Shown here: one piece after another, positions 7,752 through 17,223 of the stretch
Position numbering within the stretch: the stretch's first letter is position 1
Layout: every line of letters begins with the position of its first letter
Source of the DNA: Flavobacterium odoriferum
GTDB taxonomy: Bacteria; Bacteroidota; Bacteroidia; Flavobacteriales; Flavobacteriaceae
Assembly (NCBI RefSeq): GCF_025499515.1
Contig: NZ_JAMKFA010000008.1
Location: 1-64,000, forward strand
DNA length: 64,000 nt
Reading direction: 5' to 3'
Notes under the pieces: model-generated
The model's input: only the letters and a program-made list of their open reading frames with translations
Told to the model about the DNA's origin: nothing
Databases searched by the model: none
Program-made: the position numbers and the translations under genes

Positions 7752-9675
7752 TTGCTAAACGTTTTCTTTTTTCTTCTTTTAAATAAATAATACACTCTGC
7801 CATTCTTCTTTCTAATGGGTCATTAGCATTTAAACTTGGCTCTTTATCATGTAATTTTTTAAATTCCACAATTTTGGGCCATAATATTTTGGCTTCTTCA
7901 AAGTCCATTTTAATACGAGTTGCTTCAATTGTGTCTTGGATAACTTTCAACACTTTTGTAGTAACTGATTTTGATAATATTTCATAAGCTTTTTGGAATG
8001 GATTAACGGCATCAATTAAGTCAATATGTATATCATCAATATTAATGAATTTATCTGCTAAACGAATAAATCTTTGGTCGCCAACTTCTTTGATTTCTCC
8101 ACTTTTAACTACACTATCAACCACTACATATTGTCTGATTTCTTCAACTTCATCTTCTGTTAATTCAGGATATTTTATTTTAATGATTTTTGGAATTAAA
8201 ACTCTGTTGATTACTTCTGCATCAATAGACCCTGACATTGTTTTTAACATGTTATCATCTTGCAGTATTGTAGCTTTTAAGTCATTCAAATCAGCTTCTA
8301 TAATATCTTTAACCCTCTTTGAACTTGGTTCTTTAAATCCTCTTACTTTGATTGTTCCTGGCTCTGCATCATCATCATTATCAAGTTTTGTTTTAAATTT
8401 GAAATTAGGTGCTAACACTTGCTCCATTAATAATGATGCTGTAATTGCTTTTAGCATATCATTAGTGGCTTTCTTAACATCGTCTTGGATTGCTTCGGGT
8501 TGTGCTATTAAATTTGTAAATTGAGCATGCGTTTTATTATTACTATCTCTAGTACATCTACCTATAATTTGGATAATTTCGGTTAATGAACCTCTATAAC
8601 CAACTGTTAAGGCATGTTCACAATAAGGCCAATCAAAGCCCTCTTTTGCCATACCTAATGCTATAATCAAATCCATATCATCAACAGAAGAAATATTTCG
8701 TAAATAGTTAACTATTTTATCTCGTTCTCTTGGTGTATCTTCAACTAAGTCAGCAATTTTAATAATCTTTTTATCAGTATGCCTTTCAACATAAATAACT
8801 CCTGTTTCACTATCTTGTCTTAAAACACGACCAATAGCATCAATAATAAAATCTACTTCATTATGCTTGTCTTTTGTACTTTCTCCTGAGTTTACATTTG
8901 GAATATGCACAATGGTTTTTAAATCAGTATCTAACACATCAAGGATTGCTTCTGTATATTTTCCTGTGTAAAAATGATACCCAATACCCAATGATTTTAA
9001 GTAGTTATAACCGTTTAATTGTTCGTAATAGTTATATGTTACTTTAGTAAACTTTGCTTCGTTCTCTGGTGTCAAAATAGGCACACTATCGCCTCTGAAA
9101 TATGAACCTGTCATAGCTATAATATGAGCTGTTGACTTATTCATTATTACTTTTAATAGTTCGCCTAATCTGTTGTTTACATCGGCAGAAACGTGGTGAA
9201 ATTCATCAATAGCTAATAAAGTATCATTTAATTTTGTTTCGTCTAACGTATCACAAGCAAATCGTAATGTTGCATGTGTACAAATTAAAATCTTTTCATC
9301 GCTATCCATAAAGTTATGAAAGGCTTGTACTTTACTACTGCTACCATCATCGCCAGGAGTACAAAGATTATAATTGTCGTTTGGTTCCCAATTTGCAAAG
9401 AAACCATCTTTCATTAAATCAGTTTGAGAAAATGAACTACCAATTGAACGCTCTGGAACAGCTACTATTACTTTTTTAATGCCTTGATTTATCATTTTAT
9501 CTAAAGCCAAAAACATTAATGCACGAGATTTACCTGATGCTGGTGGTGCTTTTAATAATAAATATTTTGCGTCACGAGCTTCAAAGGCACGAGATTGCAT
9601 TTCACGCATACCCATTGTGTTGGTTCTTGTGCTTTTTCCTGTTTGGTGGTATGATACGTTTACTAAATTTGGCAT
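7744..9675 (-). CDS. SF2 DEAD/DEAH-box helicase (YeeB-like)
   Basis: A superfamily 2 ATPase predicted to translocate on DNA in a restriction-like complex. Motif I (Walker A) is APPASGKS (43-50). Motif II is the variant DEFH (157-160), motif III is MTGS (188-191), and motif VI is QIIGRCTR (about 386-393) in the second RecA lobe. The ~200 residues after the motor are of unknown fold. The extreme C-terminus, EFKKLHDKEPSLN… to LERRMAECIIYLKEEK, resembles a segment in the N-terminus of the GIY-YIG protein encoded next. It follows the AlbA_2 gene after a 167-bp AT-rich gap and overlaps the nuclease gene, so helicase and nuclease are probably made in fixed ratio. Confidence 0.88.
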   Translation of the reverse strand: MPNLVNVSYHQTGKSTRTNTMGMREMQSRAFEARDAKYLLLKAPPASGKSRALMFLALDKMINQGIKKVIVAVPERSIGSSFSQTDLMKDGFFANWEPNDNYNLCTPGDDGSSSKVQAFHNFMDSDEKILICTHATLRFACDTLDETKLNDTLLAIDEFHHVSADVNNRLGELLKVIMNKSTAHIIAMTGSYFRGDSVPILTPENEAKFTKVTYNYYEQLNGYNYLKSLGIGYHFYTGKYTEAILDVLDTDLKTIVHIPNVNSGESTKDKHNEVDFIIDAIGRVLRQDSETGVIYVERHTDKKIIKIADLVEDTPRERDKIVNYLRNISSVDDMDLIIALGMAKEGFDWPYCEHALTVGYRGSLTEIIQIIGRCTRDSNNKTHAQFTNLIAQPEAIQDDVKKATNDMLKAITASLLMEQVLAPNFKFKTKLDNDDDAEPGTIKVRGFKEPSSKRVKDIIEADLNDLKATILQDDNMLKTMSGSIDAEVINRVLIPKIIKIKYPELTEDEVEEIRQYVVVDSVVKSGEIKEVGDQRFIRLADKFINIDDIHIDLIDAVNPFQKAYEILSKSVTTKVLKVIQDTIEATRIKMDFEEAKILWPKIVEFKKLHDKEPSLNANDPLERRMAECIIYLKEEKRKRLANG

Positions 9676-9842
9676 AGTAGTTTATTTATTGATAGTTGAT
9701 ATTATTTAATTAAATGATTTCTTATTTAATATTTTTGAGCCTGGAATTGAATTAATTAAAACTTTATAAGTGTTTGAATAACAAGTGTTTGTTTTATTTT
9801 TTGCTAATATTATTTAATGTTATTATTTAATATTTTTGAATT
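9676..9842. repeat. AT-rich spacer with direct repeats inside the cargo operon
   Basis: A 17-bp direct repeat, TTATTTAATATTTTTGA, occurs at 9722-9738 and 9823-9839, and a third partial copy (TTATTTAATATTTT) begins at 9843 across the stop codon of the AlbA_2 gene. This is the only large gap in the four-gene cargo. It may hold an internal promoter for the helicase and nuclease genes, though no TAnnTTTG box is obvious. Confidence 0.45.
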
Positions 9843-11510
9843 TTATTTAATATTTTCTTTTAATATCCATTTAGATTTAATTCTTGTACCAACATTCACT
9901 ATAGTAGTTCTTGCCATTTCTTGAATTAAATTATTAATATATATTTTTCTTTGTTTATCATTTTTATAATCAGGTAAATGATTGAAAAGAATAGAATTAA
10001 TCTCTTCTCTTGTTGCAAACCCATGATTTTCTATGTGTTTGATTACAAAACCTTTATAGACTTCTTTATCTAAACCTTTGTTTTTTGTATAATTAGCTTT
10101 CTGTCCAGTAAGTTCAGCTAATTTTGCTGATATATAATAATCAGGTTTTCTACCTTCAATTAATCCTTTTTTCTTTAATAATTTTGCACCATCATCCGTA
10201 ATTTTTAGTTTTTTCTGAACTTTATCTAATAGAATTACTTCGGTTAAACTTAAATCATCTTTCTTTTCGATTAATAATTTCGAATAATTTTCGTCAATAG
10301 TATGACCATATATTTCAAGAATTACGCTATCTCTTGTTGATTTTGTATAATCGGGTAATGGGAAATATCTTTTGCGTTGACTTTTGTACATTTTATGAAT
10401 ACCATATCCTAAACTATCTATCATGTTAAGATTAACCATTGCATCAGCTAACCATTTGTTACGATATTTATTAGGTGTTTTTTCACCTGCTGTGTAGTCT
10501 TCTGCTGTACCTTCAAAAAAACTACCTTCGTTACTAAATATTAGTTTATTTATTTTTTCAGTTAACAAAATACGTGAATGTCTGCTGTAATCTTGGTGAG
10601 CAATACAATTGTTTAATGCTTCTAAAATAACTTCGGTATCATATTTAATTACTTCGGCAGCTACTAATTGATTATCAGGGAAGAATTTATAATTTACGTT
10701 TCTAATTTTAGCCAAAACATTATTTACTTCTGTGTATAATGGCATATTAAAATGTTGGTATGCTTTTTCTTCAGTATCTAATTTCCATGTTATTTGAGCC
10801 ACAGCAGGAGAAAGATAGTGTGCTGTTTCGGGTTTACCTAGTAATATTAGTGCTGTATTTGTTATTTTACCATCTACAGTAATTTTTAATTTATCTAAAA
10901 ATGTTTTTGGGGACCAATTATCAATATCTTTATAGTATGGTTGATTTATGTTTTTTTCTTTGTATTTTTCTTTTGCTACTTTGATTGCGTCTTCATCTAA
11001 ATCATCAATACTTGCCTTCTCTACAATTTGAGCTGACCAATCTGTTTGCGAATTATAAATAGCTCTTAAATAATGAGGATATTTTTTTAAATCGGTTAGA
11101 CTACTATCAAATCGTATAAAAGGATAATTCTTGAAATTAGTAGGTTCACCAATAGCAGCGGATATTCTAAATATTTCTAAATACTTTGTTTCATAATCAC
11201 AAGTAAAATGATCAAACTTAATAGATGGACTTAAATATCTTCTTATCCATAATTCTAATTCTTCGTTGCCTTCTTTACGATTTTTAAACTTGTAATTCGT
11301 ACCTTCTACCTCGTGAGTGTCATCATTTATACCAAAAACTAAATAGGCAAACGATTTATTTGCAATGCAAGCTGCATTTGATAAACCAGAAATATATTGT
11401 CCTAGTTTTTCATTTGTAGTTACATTACCTGTTTTGAACTCTACCCATTCATTCTCTTTGGGTAAGGCTCTTAACTCATCTATTAAAGAAATTAAATCTT
11501 GATTTGTCAT
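9843..11510 (-). CDS. AlbA_2 (Schlafen-like) ATP-binding protein
   Basis: A 555-aa protein with an N-terminal AlbA_2/Schlafen-type domain (ENEWVEFKTGN near 19-29, GINDD near 60-64, to about residue 150). A GHKL-type HATPase_c_4 region follows (EVILEALNNCIAHQDYS near 303-320, then FSNEGSFFEGT and DSLGYGIHKM). One or two winged-helix segments form the C-terminus (about 420-550). Such proteins are commonly annotated as ATP-binding transcriptional regulators and are often found in defence islands. The gene is 6 nt downstream of the methyltransferase gene, clearly co-transcribed. It could sense or regulate the system rather than act catalytically. Confidence 0.82.
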   Translation of the reverse strand: MTNQDLISLIDELRALPKENEWVEFKTGNVTTNEKLGQYISGLSNAACIANKSFAYLVFGINDDTHEVEGTNYKFKNRKEGNEELELWIRRYLSPSIKFDHFTCDYETKYLEIFRISAAIGEPTNFKNYPFIRFDSSLTDLKKYPHYLRAIYNSQTDWSAQIVEKASIDDLDEDAIKVAKEKYKEKNINQPYYKDIDNWSPKTFLDKLKITVDGKITNTALILLGKPETAHYLSPAVAQITWKLDTEEKAYQHFNMPLYTEVNNVLAKIRNVNYKFFPDNQLVAAEVIKYDTEVILEALNNCIAHQDYSRHSRILLTEKINKLIFSNEGSFFEGTAEDYTAGEKTPNKYRNKWLADAMVNLNMIDSLGYGIHKMYKSQRKRYFPLPDYTKSTRDSVILEIYGHTIDENYSKLLIEKKDDLSLTEVILLDKVQKKLKITDDGAKLLKKKGLIEGRKPDYYISAKLAELTGQKANYTKNKGLDKEVYKGFVIKHIENHGFATREEINSILFNHLPDYKNDKQRKIYINNLIQEMARTTIVNVGTRIKSKWILKENIK

Positions 11511-11516
11511 CTTACA

Positions 11517-14285
11517 TTACTTTATCTTTTTACTTTTTTTAGCTTTTTTTTCTTCTTGAAATAACGTGTCTTTTACTTTTTCCTCTGCAATCATTTGTTC
11601 GTATAACTTGAAAAGGTATTCTAAGCGTTCTTCGTCTGTTTCAAAAGGCTTACTGCGGTAACAACGTTCTACAGCTAAATCATTTAACCTATGAGCTTCA
11701 CGCAAGCCTTGTGGCATTTTCTCTGGGTCGTATAATTGTGCTAATGTTTTTTCGGAATGGTTTTCTCTTTCCTCCAAAATTCTAAATGCACATTGAGTTA
11801 ATTCTTGTTTTTGAGCTTCTGATATTTTTGGAAATGGGAAAGTGTTGTAACTTAAAGCTGTTAAATACCTAATATCACCCCTTAACTTGCCAGATGTTAA
11901 TTTTACCCATAACATGTGAATTTTTGAGCTTATTACACCGAATACATAAGGTTCACCATCATAAATTGCAGCAGCAGAACTTAAAATTATTGTATCAGCT
12001 GGTAATAAGCCCATTGGAATGTATTCTCTTCTACTTGAAGAAACAATAGGTATTATAATAATAGAACTTACACCCTGATGTCTATATCTAAATTGATGAG
12101 GTCTACTTGCTAAGCCTCTAGCAACATCACCACCTTCTAATCTCTGTTTATAGTTCTTTTCTATTCTGTTTTTTATTATATCAATTTTATTAGCAAACTC
12201 TAAATCTTTATCATCAATCCATAAAGAATATCTTTCAATATTGTTAATATATTCGTTTGCTCCAAATGTTTTTCTTATTAGTTTTTTTGAATCAGGATAA
12301 AGCTCTAGTAATTCGCTTTTTTCTTCAGGAGTTAACATTAAATTGCCACCATCATAAGGACTATTTCCTGTTATCATTAATGGTAATGATGAAAAAGGGC
12401 TTTGTTTTTTTGTAACATAAATATCATTTGCTATTGATAAATAACCATTTATTTTAGGCACTTCAAGTTTACGATTTTGATCAAAAAGATATTTCTTTGT
12501 ATTGGCATTTTTATATTGTACACCAATAATAGAACACGTAACACCTGCTTTGTCTTTTGCATTGTTTGTCCAATTAAATGGTTTGTACGCAAAAAATATT
12601 TCATTTTCCAAATTAGATATAAGAGGCCAAAGTTGTTCAACCTGAGCTCCTTCACAAATTGAACTTGTAGTTACTAAAGCATATTTTGATTTTTTATCAA
12701 TATATTTTGAAGCTAATAAAAACCAACAAGCAATGTAGTCTAGTTCTTTATAGTTTTTGAAACCTTTAAAAACCAAATCCATGTCATCTTTTTGTTTTTT
12801 TGATTGCCCTTTACCTCCCAAATAAGGTGGATTACCCAAAATATAGATTTCGTCATTTTCTTTTTTAGGACATACTATTTCCCAATCTATTCTAGTAGCA
12901 TTATCGTGAACGATATTACCACCTGCTTGTAATGGTAGTGTTGGTGTACCTTCGCCTAACACTTCTTTAAACTTTTGGTTCATTTGGTGTTGTGCTAACC
13001 ACAACGAAAGTATGGCTATTTCGTGAGCGAAATCGTCTAATTCTATACCAAAGAATTGTGATAACTCAATGCGTGAAAATAATGTTGGTTGGTATTGAGC
13101 TGCTAATGTTAATTGTGCTTTAGGTATTAATTCTAATTGATACGGTTCAAAACCTGTTGCTGCTTTTTGTAATTCTTGTAATTGTAATAAAATTTTAATT
13201 TCAAGAAAGCGTAATTCTTTATAAGCAATAATTAGAAAGTTACCGCTACCACACGCAGGATCAAATATTTTGATTTTGCTTAAACGTTCTAGCAGTTTAT
13301 TTAGCCTTTTTGGTTCGTATTTTCCGCTTTCAAATTCTTCGTTTAATTCATTTAAAAACAAAGGTTCAATTACTTTCATAATGTTAGGTACACTGGTATA
13401 GTGCATCCCTAAACCACCACGATGTTCAGGCGTAATTACTGCCTGTATCATAGAACCAAAAATATCGGGGTTAATAGCTGACCAATCTAATTCGCCTGCA
13501 TCAATAACCGCTTGACGAGAACGACGTGTAAAAGTTGGTGTTTTATGTTGATGTTCAAATAAACCACCATTTACATAAGGAAACTCATTGAGATATGCAG
13601 GAAGGTCTTTTCTGTTTCTATTGTGTGTATTTAAAACATCGAATAGCTTATCCAAATAATTACTTAAATCACTACCATCAGTTTGAGTGTGTGAACTTAT
13701 TGCATTTGTAAACTGACCTTTTTTAAAAATATTGGTATCTTCTGCAAAAAAGCAAAATAACAACCTAGATAAGAAAACATTTAAACCGTGAATGAACTCA
13801 TCTGAATTATCTGGATTATCTTTTTTTATTTCATCGAAAAGCTTTGCCATTTTTTCGGCTGCTTTTACATCGGCAGGATTTTCATTTTTATGGGTTGCTT
13901 TTTCCATACCCGCCCACGGCAAAAAGAAATCGAAATGATTTGGTAAAACTTTTAGTTCAATATCAAGTGTATCGCTTGTTTTTGTATCAACCGCCAACAA
14001 CGTTTTAAAATCAGTAACGATTATAAAACGCTGTTCTTGTTTTGCTTCTTCTTTGCACTTGGTTATAGCAACGTGTAAATCTTCATTTTCAATTGGCTTG
14101 AATAGCACCTTTTTTTTCCAAGATACTTCGCCTTGAACCTTAGAAAGATTTAAGTTTCCATTTTGAAGTCTTGTTATTGATGCTTTAGGTAAACCATAAG
14201 CCAATAACAAATCGAAAATGAACGTGTCTTTGCTAAAATTTTTAATCAGGTTTTGAAGATTGTTTTCAATTTGTGCTATATTCAT
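11517..14285 (-). CDS. Class I adenine-N6 DNA methyltransferase, DnmA/YeeA-MmeI type
   Basis: Predicted N6-adenine DNA methyltransferase. SAM-binding motif I is FDPACGSGNF (341-350) and the catalytic motif IV is NPPY (485-488). The C-terminus (LYDPEKMPQGLREAHRLNDL … LEYLFKLYEQMIAEEK) resembles the MmeI_C domain of type IIL enzymes, and the region before it should be the target-recognition domain. The N-terminal ~180 residues occupy the position of the MmeI nuclease domain, but no D-Xn-ExK nuclease motif is visible (the region reads RFIIVTDFKTLLAVDTK). The enzyme therefore looks like modification only, with cleavage left to the GIY-YIG partner. It heads a four- or five-gene operon with a possible promoter at 14311-14340. 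Confidence 0.88.
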   Translation of the reverse strand: MNIAQIENNLQNLIKNFSKDTFIFDLLLAYGLPKASITRLQNGNLNLSKVQGEVSWKKKVLFKPIENEDLHVAITKCKEEAKQEQRFIIVTDFKTLLAVDTKTSDTLDIELKVLPNHFDFFLPWAGMEKATHKNENPADVKAAEKMAKLFDEIKKDNPDNSDEFIHGLNVFLSRLLFCFFAEDTNIFKKGQFTNAISSHTQTDGSDLSNYLDKLFDVLNTHNRNRKDLPAYLNEFPYVNGGLFEHQHKTPTFTRRSRQAVIDAGELDWSAINPDIFGSMIQAVITPEHRGGLGMHYTSVPNIMKVIEPLFLNELNEEFESGKYEPKRLNKLLERLSKIKIFDPACGSGNFLIIAYKELRFLEIKILLQLQELQKAATGFEPYQLELIPKAQLTLAAQYQPTLFSRIELSQFFGIELDDFAHEIAILSLWLAQHQMNQKFKEVLGEGTPTLPLQAGGNIVHDNATRIDWEIVCPKKENDEIYILGNPPYLGGKGQSKKQKDDMDLVFKGFKNYKELDYIACWFLLASKYIDKKSKYALVTTSSICEGAQVEQLWPLISNLENEIFFAYKPFNWTNNAKDKAGVTCSIIGVQYKNANTKKYLFDQNRKLEVPKINGYLSIANDIYVTKKQSPFSSLPLMITGNSPYDGGNLMLTPEEKSELLELYPDSKKLIRKTFGANEYINNIERYSLWIDDKDLEFANKIDIIKNRIEKNYKQRLEGGDVARGLASRPHQFRYRHQGVSSIIIIPIVSSSRREYIPMGLLPADTIILSSAAAIYDGEPYVFGVISSKIHMLWVKLTSGKLRGDIRYLTALSYNTFPFPKISEAQKQELTQCAFRILEERENHSEKTLAQLYDPEKMPQGLREAHRLNDLAVERCYRSKPFETDEERLEYLFKLYEQMIAEEKVKDTLFQEEKKAKKSKKIK

Positions 14286-14310
14286 ATTATTGAATTTCTA
14301 TATAAAAACT

Positions 14311-14340
14311 CAAAAATAAGACATTATAATTATTGTTTAA
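14311..14340 (-). promoter_or_regulatory. Candidate promoter of the methyltransferase operon
   Basis: On the minus strand TATTTTTG (14318-14311) matches the -7 consensus; a TTA (14340-14338) stands 19 nt upstream where TTG is usual. It lies 25 nt before the methyltransferase start codon. Confidence 0.4.
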
Positions 14341-14354
14341 CTATATAATTAATT

Positions 14355-16616
14355 TTAGTTGATTTTTCTATAATTTCCATATTCTGGTTGTTCTAAATAT
14401 TTTCCTAAACAAGATTTTAGAAAGTTGCCTACTGAACGTTCTTGAATGTCAAACTTTTTACCGATTTCAATTGCTTCTTTTCTCTGGAATTTGTTCGGTA
14501 ATGCATCAAAGAATTTCTTTTTATTTTCACCTGATTTGAATGGTCCTTGTTCTCCTTGCTTTGGTAGATTAGTAAACATTATTATACTGTGTTGAACGTA
14601 TGTTTTTGTTAGTGTTAATGCTGTTTCAAAGTCAATATCTAAACAATATACTTCTTTGTGATAATCTTTTGCTTCAAATTTTCTTATTGCTGTGAAAATC
14701 ATACAAAAACGATATAATATCAATCCTAAACGCTTAACTATACTCAAAGCATCTTCACTAACAAAAGTGTTTATTTGTTCTAAAAATGAACTGAAAAAAG
14801 GATTAAAAACATCCCATTGTTCATCAGTTAAATGTAAAATCATTTCGTCCGTTTCGTAATACTCAACTAACCTTAAAACTTGTTTTGATTGTGTAGTAAA
14901 ATAGTCTGTTAAGTTTACAGGATTTCCTTTTGGTGATGGGTCTAACCAAACTGCATCTGTTTTAAAAACATAGAATATAAATCGACTGAATAAACCATCT
15001 TCTGCAGAGGAAATAATATTAAAAACTTGTTTTGGTGTTCCTGATAAAGCCACTGCTAATTGTGGATTATTAACTTCTATAAATTCGCCATCGGTTTTTC
15101 TACTAACTGAAATTTTTTCGTGATGAAATGATTTTCTTAGCATATCTGAATAAGTACCCCATTCGTTTTTGAAAGTTTGTCCTAATGTATCTGCTTCGGT
15201 TTCACATATAATTCCTTTACCCTCATTACAATCTAAATGCTGAATGATTTTTGCATTACTTGTATTTGCCGGAATGTAAACCACTTTGAATTTTGGAGCT
15301 TGTGGCATTTCTTGCCCTTGTTCTAGTTTACCTTTTGATTTTAGCATTTTATAAGCCGCTAAATTTTCATCATATCGCTTTTTATCCTCAATGGAAACTG
15401 CTAATGTTTTATCGTGGTATTTGTCGGCTAATGCTTTTGCAAATTTTAACGCACCTTTACCAGAAGCTGCTGGAGCTAAAATAAAAGAAAACAAGCTTGG
15501 ATAAATAACGCTACCGCTATATAAACCTGAAACATTAGGTAAGCAACCTGATAAAATTGCTAATGCTCCTGTAAGGAATGTATCTCTTTCTCTTTCTTGT
15601 GTAAATACTTGACAGCTTTCAAACAAAATAGGTGGTAGGTTATCGTAAACCGATTGCGGAATTATAGGCGTTCCTTTTAGACAATCTTCATAATCATCAA
15701 AATTATTGTCTGTATTTATAATACTATCTGTTTTGGAACTTTGCATGTTTGCAAACTTTGCAAACTTTGCAAAGTCTGCACTTTGGTTTTTATATGTGCT
15801 GTTTACTGTTGCTTTTATTTCTCTTTCCTCTAAATCAAAATTATTAATACAATAGTTCAAAGTATCATCTTCATAAATACCAAACTTATTAGCATTGCAA
15901 GAGAATAGGAAAATAAAGTTGTTTCTGTTACCATTGTAATATTGTTCTTTGTTTTCTGTGAACTTTAAGCATTTATCTAATAATTCATCCGTTGTAAGAT
16001 TGTGTTTGACTTCTCTTATTGGTTCTGATTTCAATGGTTTAATTTCTTCTTTGATTTCGAAAGTTGTTGCATTTTCGTTTATAAATAACTCTGCATCACA
16101 AGAAACAAAACACAGTCTGGTAATGTCTTTACATTTTGCATCAAAATCATAACCTGATAACTCTTTATAAAAATTTGCGATTTGATTGTAAACTGTTGTG
16201 TGTTGTGCTGCATTTGAATTGACTTTAATGAATACTTTTAAACCTTCGTTACTTGGACTTATAAATGATGCGAACGTGTATCTACAGGCATTTACAAGCG
16301 TTACAAGGTTGTTTATTTCGGTTAATGGGATGTCATCAAAATCTAAACATACTACTTGTGAATAGGTTGTTATATTTGCCTTTGTTCTGCTTGCACCAAA
16401 TGTTCCAGAAGTTGTAAACCCAATTAAACCATTTTTTATTTCTTCTGCTTTTGTTTCATCTCCTTTATGCAAAGCGTATCGAATTGAATTAATTTCACTT
16501 TGGTATTTATCGGATTTGATTTCTTGTAATATTTCTAAAAGATTTCTTTCTCCTAAGTTGTGTTTGAACTCTTGATAAACACTAACCATCAGTTTGTTGT
16601 TTGCTGTCTGTTCCAT
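14355..16616 (-). CDS. VirE/BT4734-DUF3987 replication-type protein of the element
   Basis: A mobile-element protein of Bacteroidota type. The N-terminal part (about 10-190) has the BT4734/VirE_N fold signature (YALHKGDETKAEEIKNGL, then VVCLDFDD at 88-95, then ISPSNEGLKVFIKV). The C-terminal half (from about 320) is a DUF3987 P-loop ATPase with Walker A APAASGKG near residue 385. The combination resembles primase-helicase replication proteins. A tandem 9-bp repeat at 15748-15774 encodes the AKFAKFA stretch in the linker. Two small HTH genes lie directly upstream with spacings of 2-3 nt, so they form one transcription unit. Confidence 0.8.
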   Translation of the reverse strand: MEQTANNKLMVSVYQEFKHNLGERNLLEILQEIKSDKYQSEINSIRYALHKGDETKAEEIKNGLIGFTTSGTFGASRTKANITTYSQVVCLDFDDIPLTEINNLVTLVNACRYTFASFISPSNEGLKVFIKVNSNAAQHTTVYNQIANFYKELSGYDFDAKCKDITRLCFVSCDAELFINENATTFEIKEEIKPLKSEPIREVKHNLTTDELLDKCLKFTENKEQYYNGNRNNFIFLFSCNANKFGIYEDDTLNYCINNFDLEEREIKATVNSTYKNQSADFAKFAKFANMQSSKTDSIINTDNNFDDYEDCLKGTPIIPQSVYDNLPPILFESCQVFTQERERDTFLTGALAILSGCLPNVSGLYSGSVIYPSLFSFILAPAASGKGALKFAKALADKYHDKTLAVSIEDKKRYDENLAAYKMLKSKGKLEQGQEMPQAPKFKVVYIPANTSNAKIIQHLDCNEGKGIICETEADTLGQTFKNEWGTYSDMLRKSFHHEKISVSRKTDGEFIEVNNPQLAVALSGTPKQVFNIISSAEDGLFSRFIFYVFKTDAVWLDPSPKGNPVNLTDYFTTQSKQVLRLVEYYETDEMILHLTDEQWDVFNPFFSSFLEQINTFVSEDALSIVKRLGLILYRFCMIFTAIRKFEAKDYHKEVYCLDIDFETALTLTKTYVQHSIIMFTNLPKQGEQGPFKSGENKKKFFDALPNKFQRKEAIEIGKKFDIQERSVGNFLKSCLGKYLEQPEYGNYRKIN

Positions 16617-16618
16617 TG

Positions 16619-16894
16619 TTACTTAGAATTATAGTTATCATTTAGTAATCTTTGGATATCTGAAAGTCTGTAATAGATTTTATTACCTACTTGTGAAAAC
16701 TCGATAATTTTTTTGTTTCTCCATTCCTGTGCTGTTCTTTTACTGATGTTCATTAGTTTCATAAATTCACCGTTATCAAAAAACACATCTTCGGGATCTA
16801 ATTTGCCACCCAATTTCATTTGTGCAACTAATAAGGCAACACTGTCGTCTAACCGTTTTAATACTTTTTCGGCATCGTCATAAAAATTATTCAT
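16619..16894 (-). CDS. Excisionase-like helix-turn-helix protein
   Basis: A 91-aa protein with a MerR/excisionase-type winged helix in its C-terminal half: NGEFMKLMNISKRTAQEWRNKKIIEFSQVGNKIYYRLSDIQRL, split by the turn and the wing (VGNKIYYRLSDI). The N-terminal ~35 residues are a helical extension. Genes of this type are standard in Bacteroidota integrative elements, where they act as recombination directionality factors or regulators of the replication gene that follows. Confidence 0.8.
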   Translation of the reverse strand: MNNFYDDAEKVLKRLDDSVALLVAQMKLGGKLDPEDVFFDNGEFMKLMNISKRTAQEWRNKKIIEFSQVGNKIYYRLSDIQRLLNDNYNSK

Positions 16895-16897
16895 AGC

Positions 16898-17185
16898 TTA
16901 CTTTTTTAATAGGGTTAAACATTCCATTATTTCAGACTTTTTGTAGTAACGTCTTGCACCTATGCCATAGGCTTTGACTTTACCATTGTTTGTCCATGCC
17001 CATAAAGTGCTGCTATCAATTTTTAGAAATTGGCAGGTTTCTTCTCTGGTCATTAATTCTTCTGAATTGTCTTTTGTTTGAATTTCCTTTTGAAGTTCAA
17101 TAATTCCGTTTCTTACGGATGTACCTATTAGCTGTTGAAGCTGCTCAACAGTTAGGGTTTGAAGTAAAATTGCATTGTTTTGCAT
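16898..17185 (-). CDS. Second excisionase-like helix-turn-helix protein
   Basis: A 95-aa DNA-binding protein. LMTREETCQFLKIDSSTLWAW is the helix-turn-helix and GARRYYKKSEIMECL the wing, so it is a paralogue in type of the gene 3 nt downstream. The N-terminus (QTLTVEQLQQLIGTSVRNGI) is probably a dimerisation helix. It is first in the replication-module operon, and the intergenic region in front of it carries repeats that could be its operator (17224-17264). Confidence 0.8.
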   Translation of the reverse strand: MQNNAILLQTLTVEQLQQLIGTSVRNGIIELQKEIQTKDNSEELMTREETCQFLKIDSSTLWAWTNNGKVKAYGIGARRYYKKSEIMECLTLLKK

Positions 17186-17223
17186 ATCGAATATTTTTTA
17201 AAATTATTCGACAAACATTCAAA

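Noticed and set aside
15748..15774. Three tandem TTTGCAAAC-like 9-mers as replication iterons
   Set aside because: They lie in frame inside the replication-protein gene and encode AKFAKFA; a coding micro-repeat is the simpler explanation.
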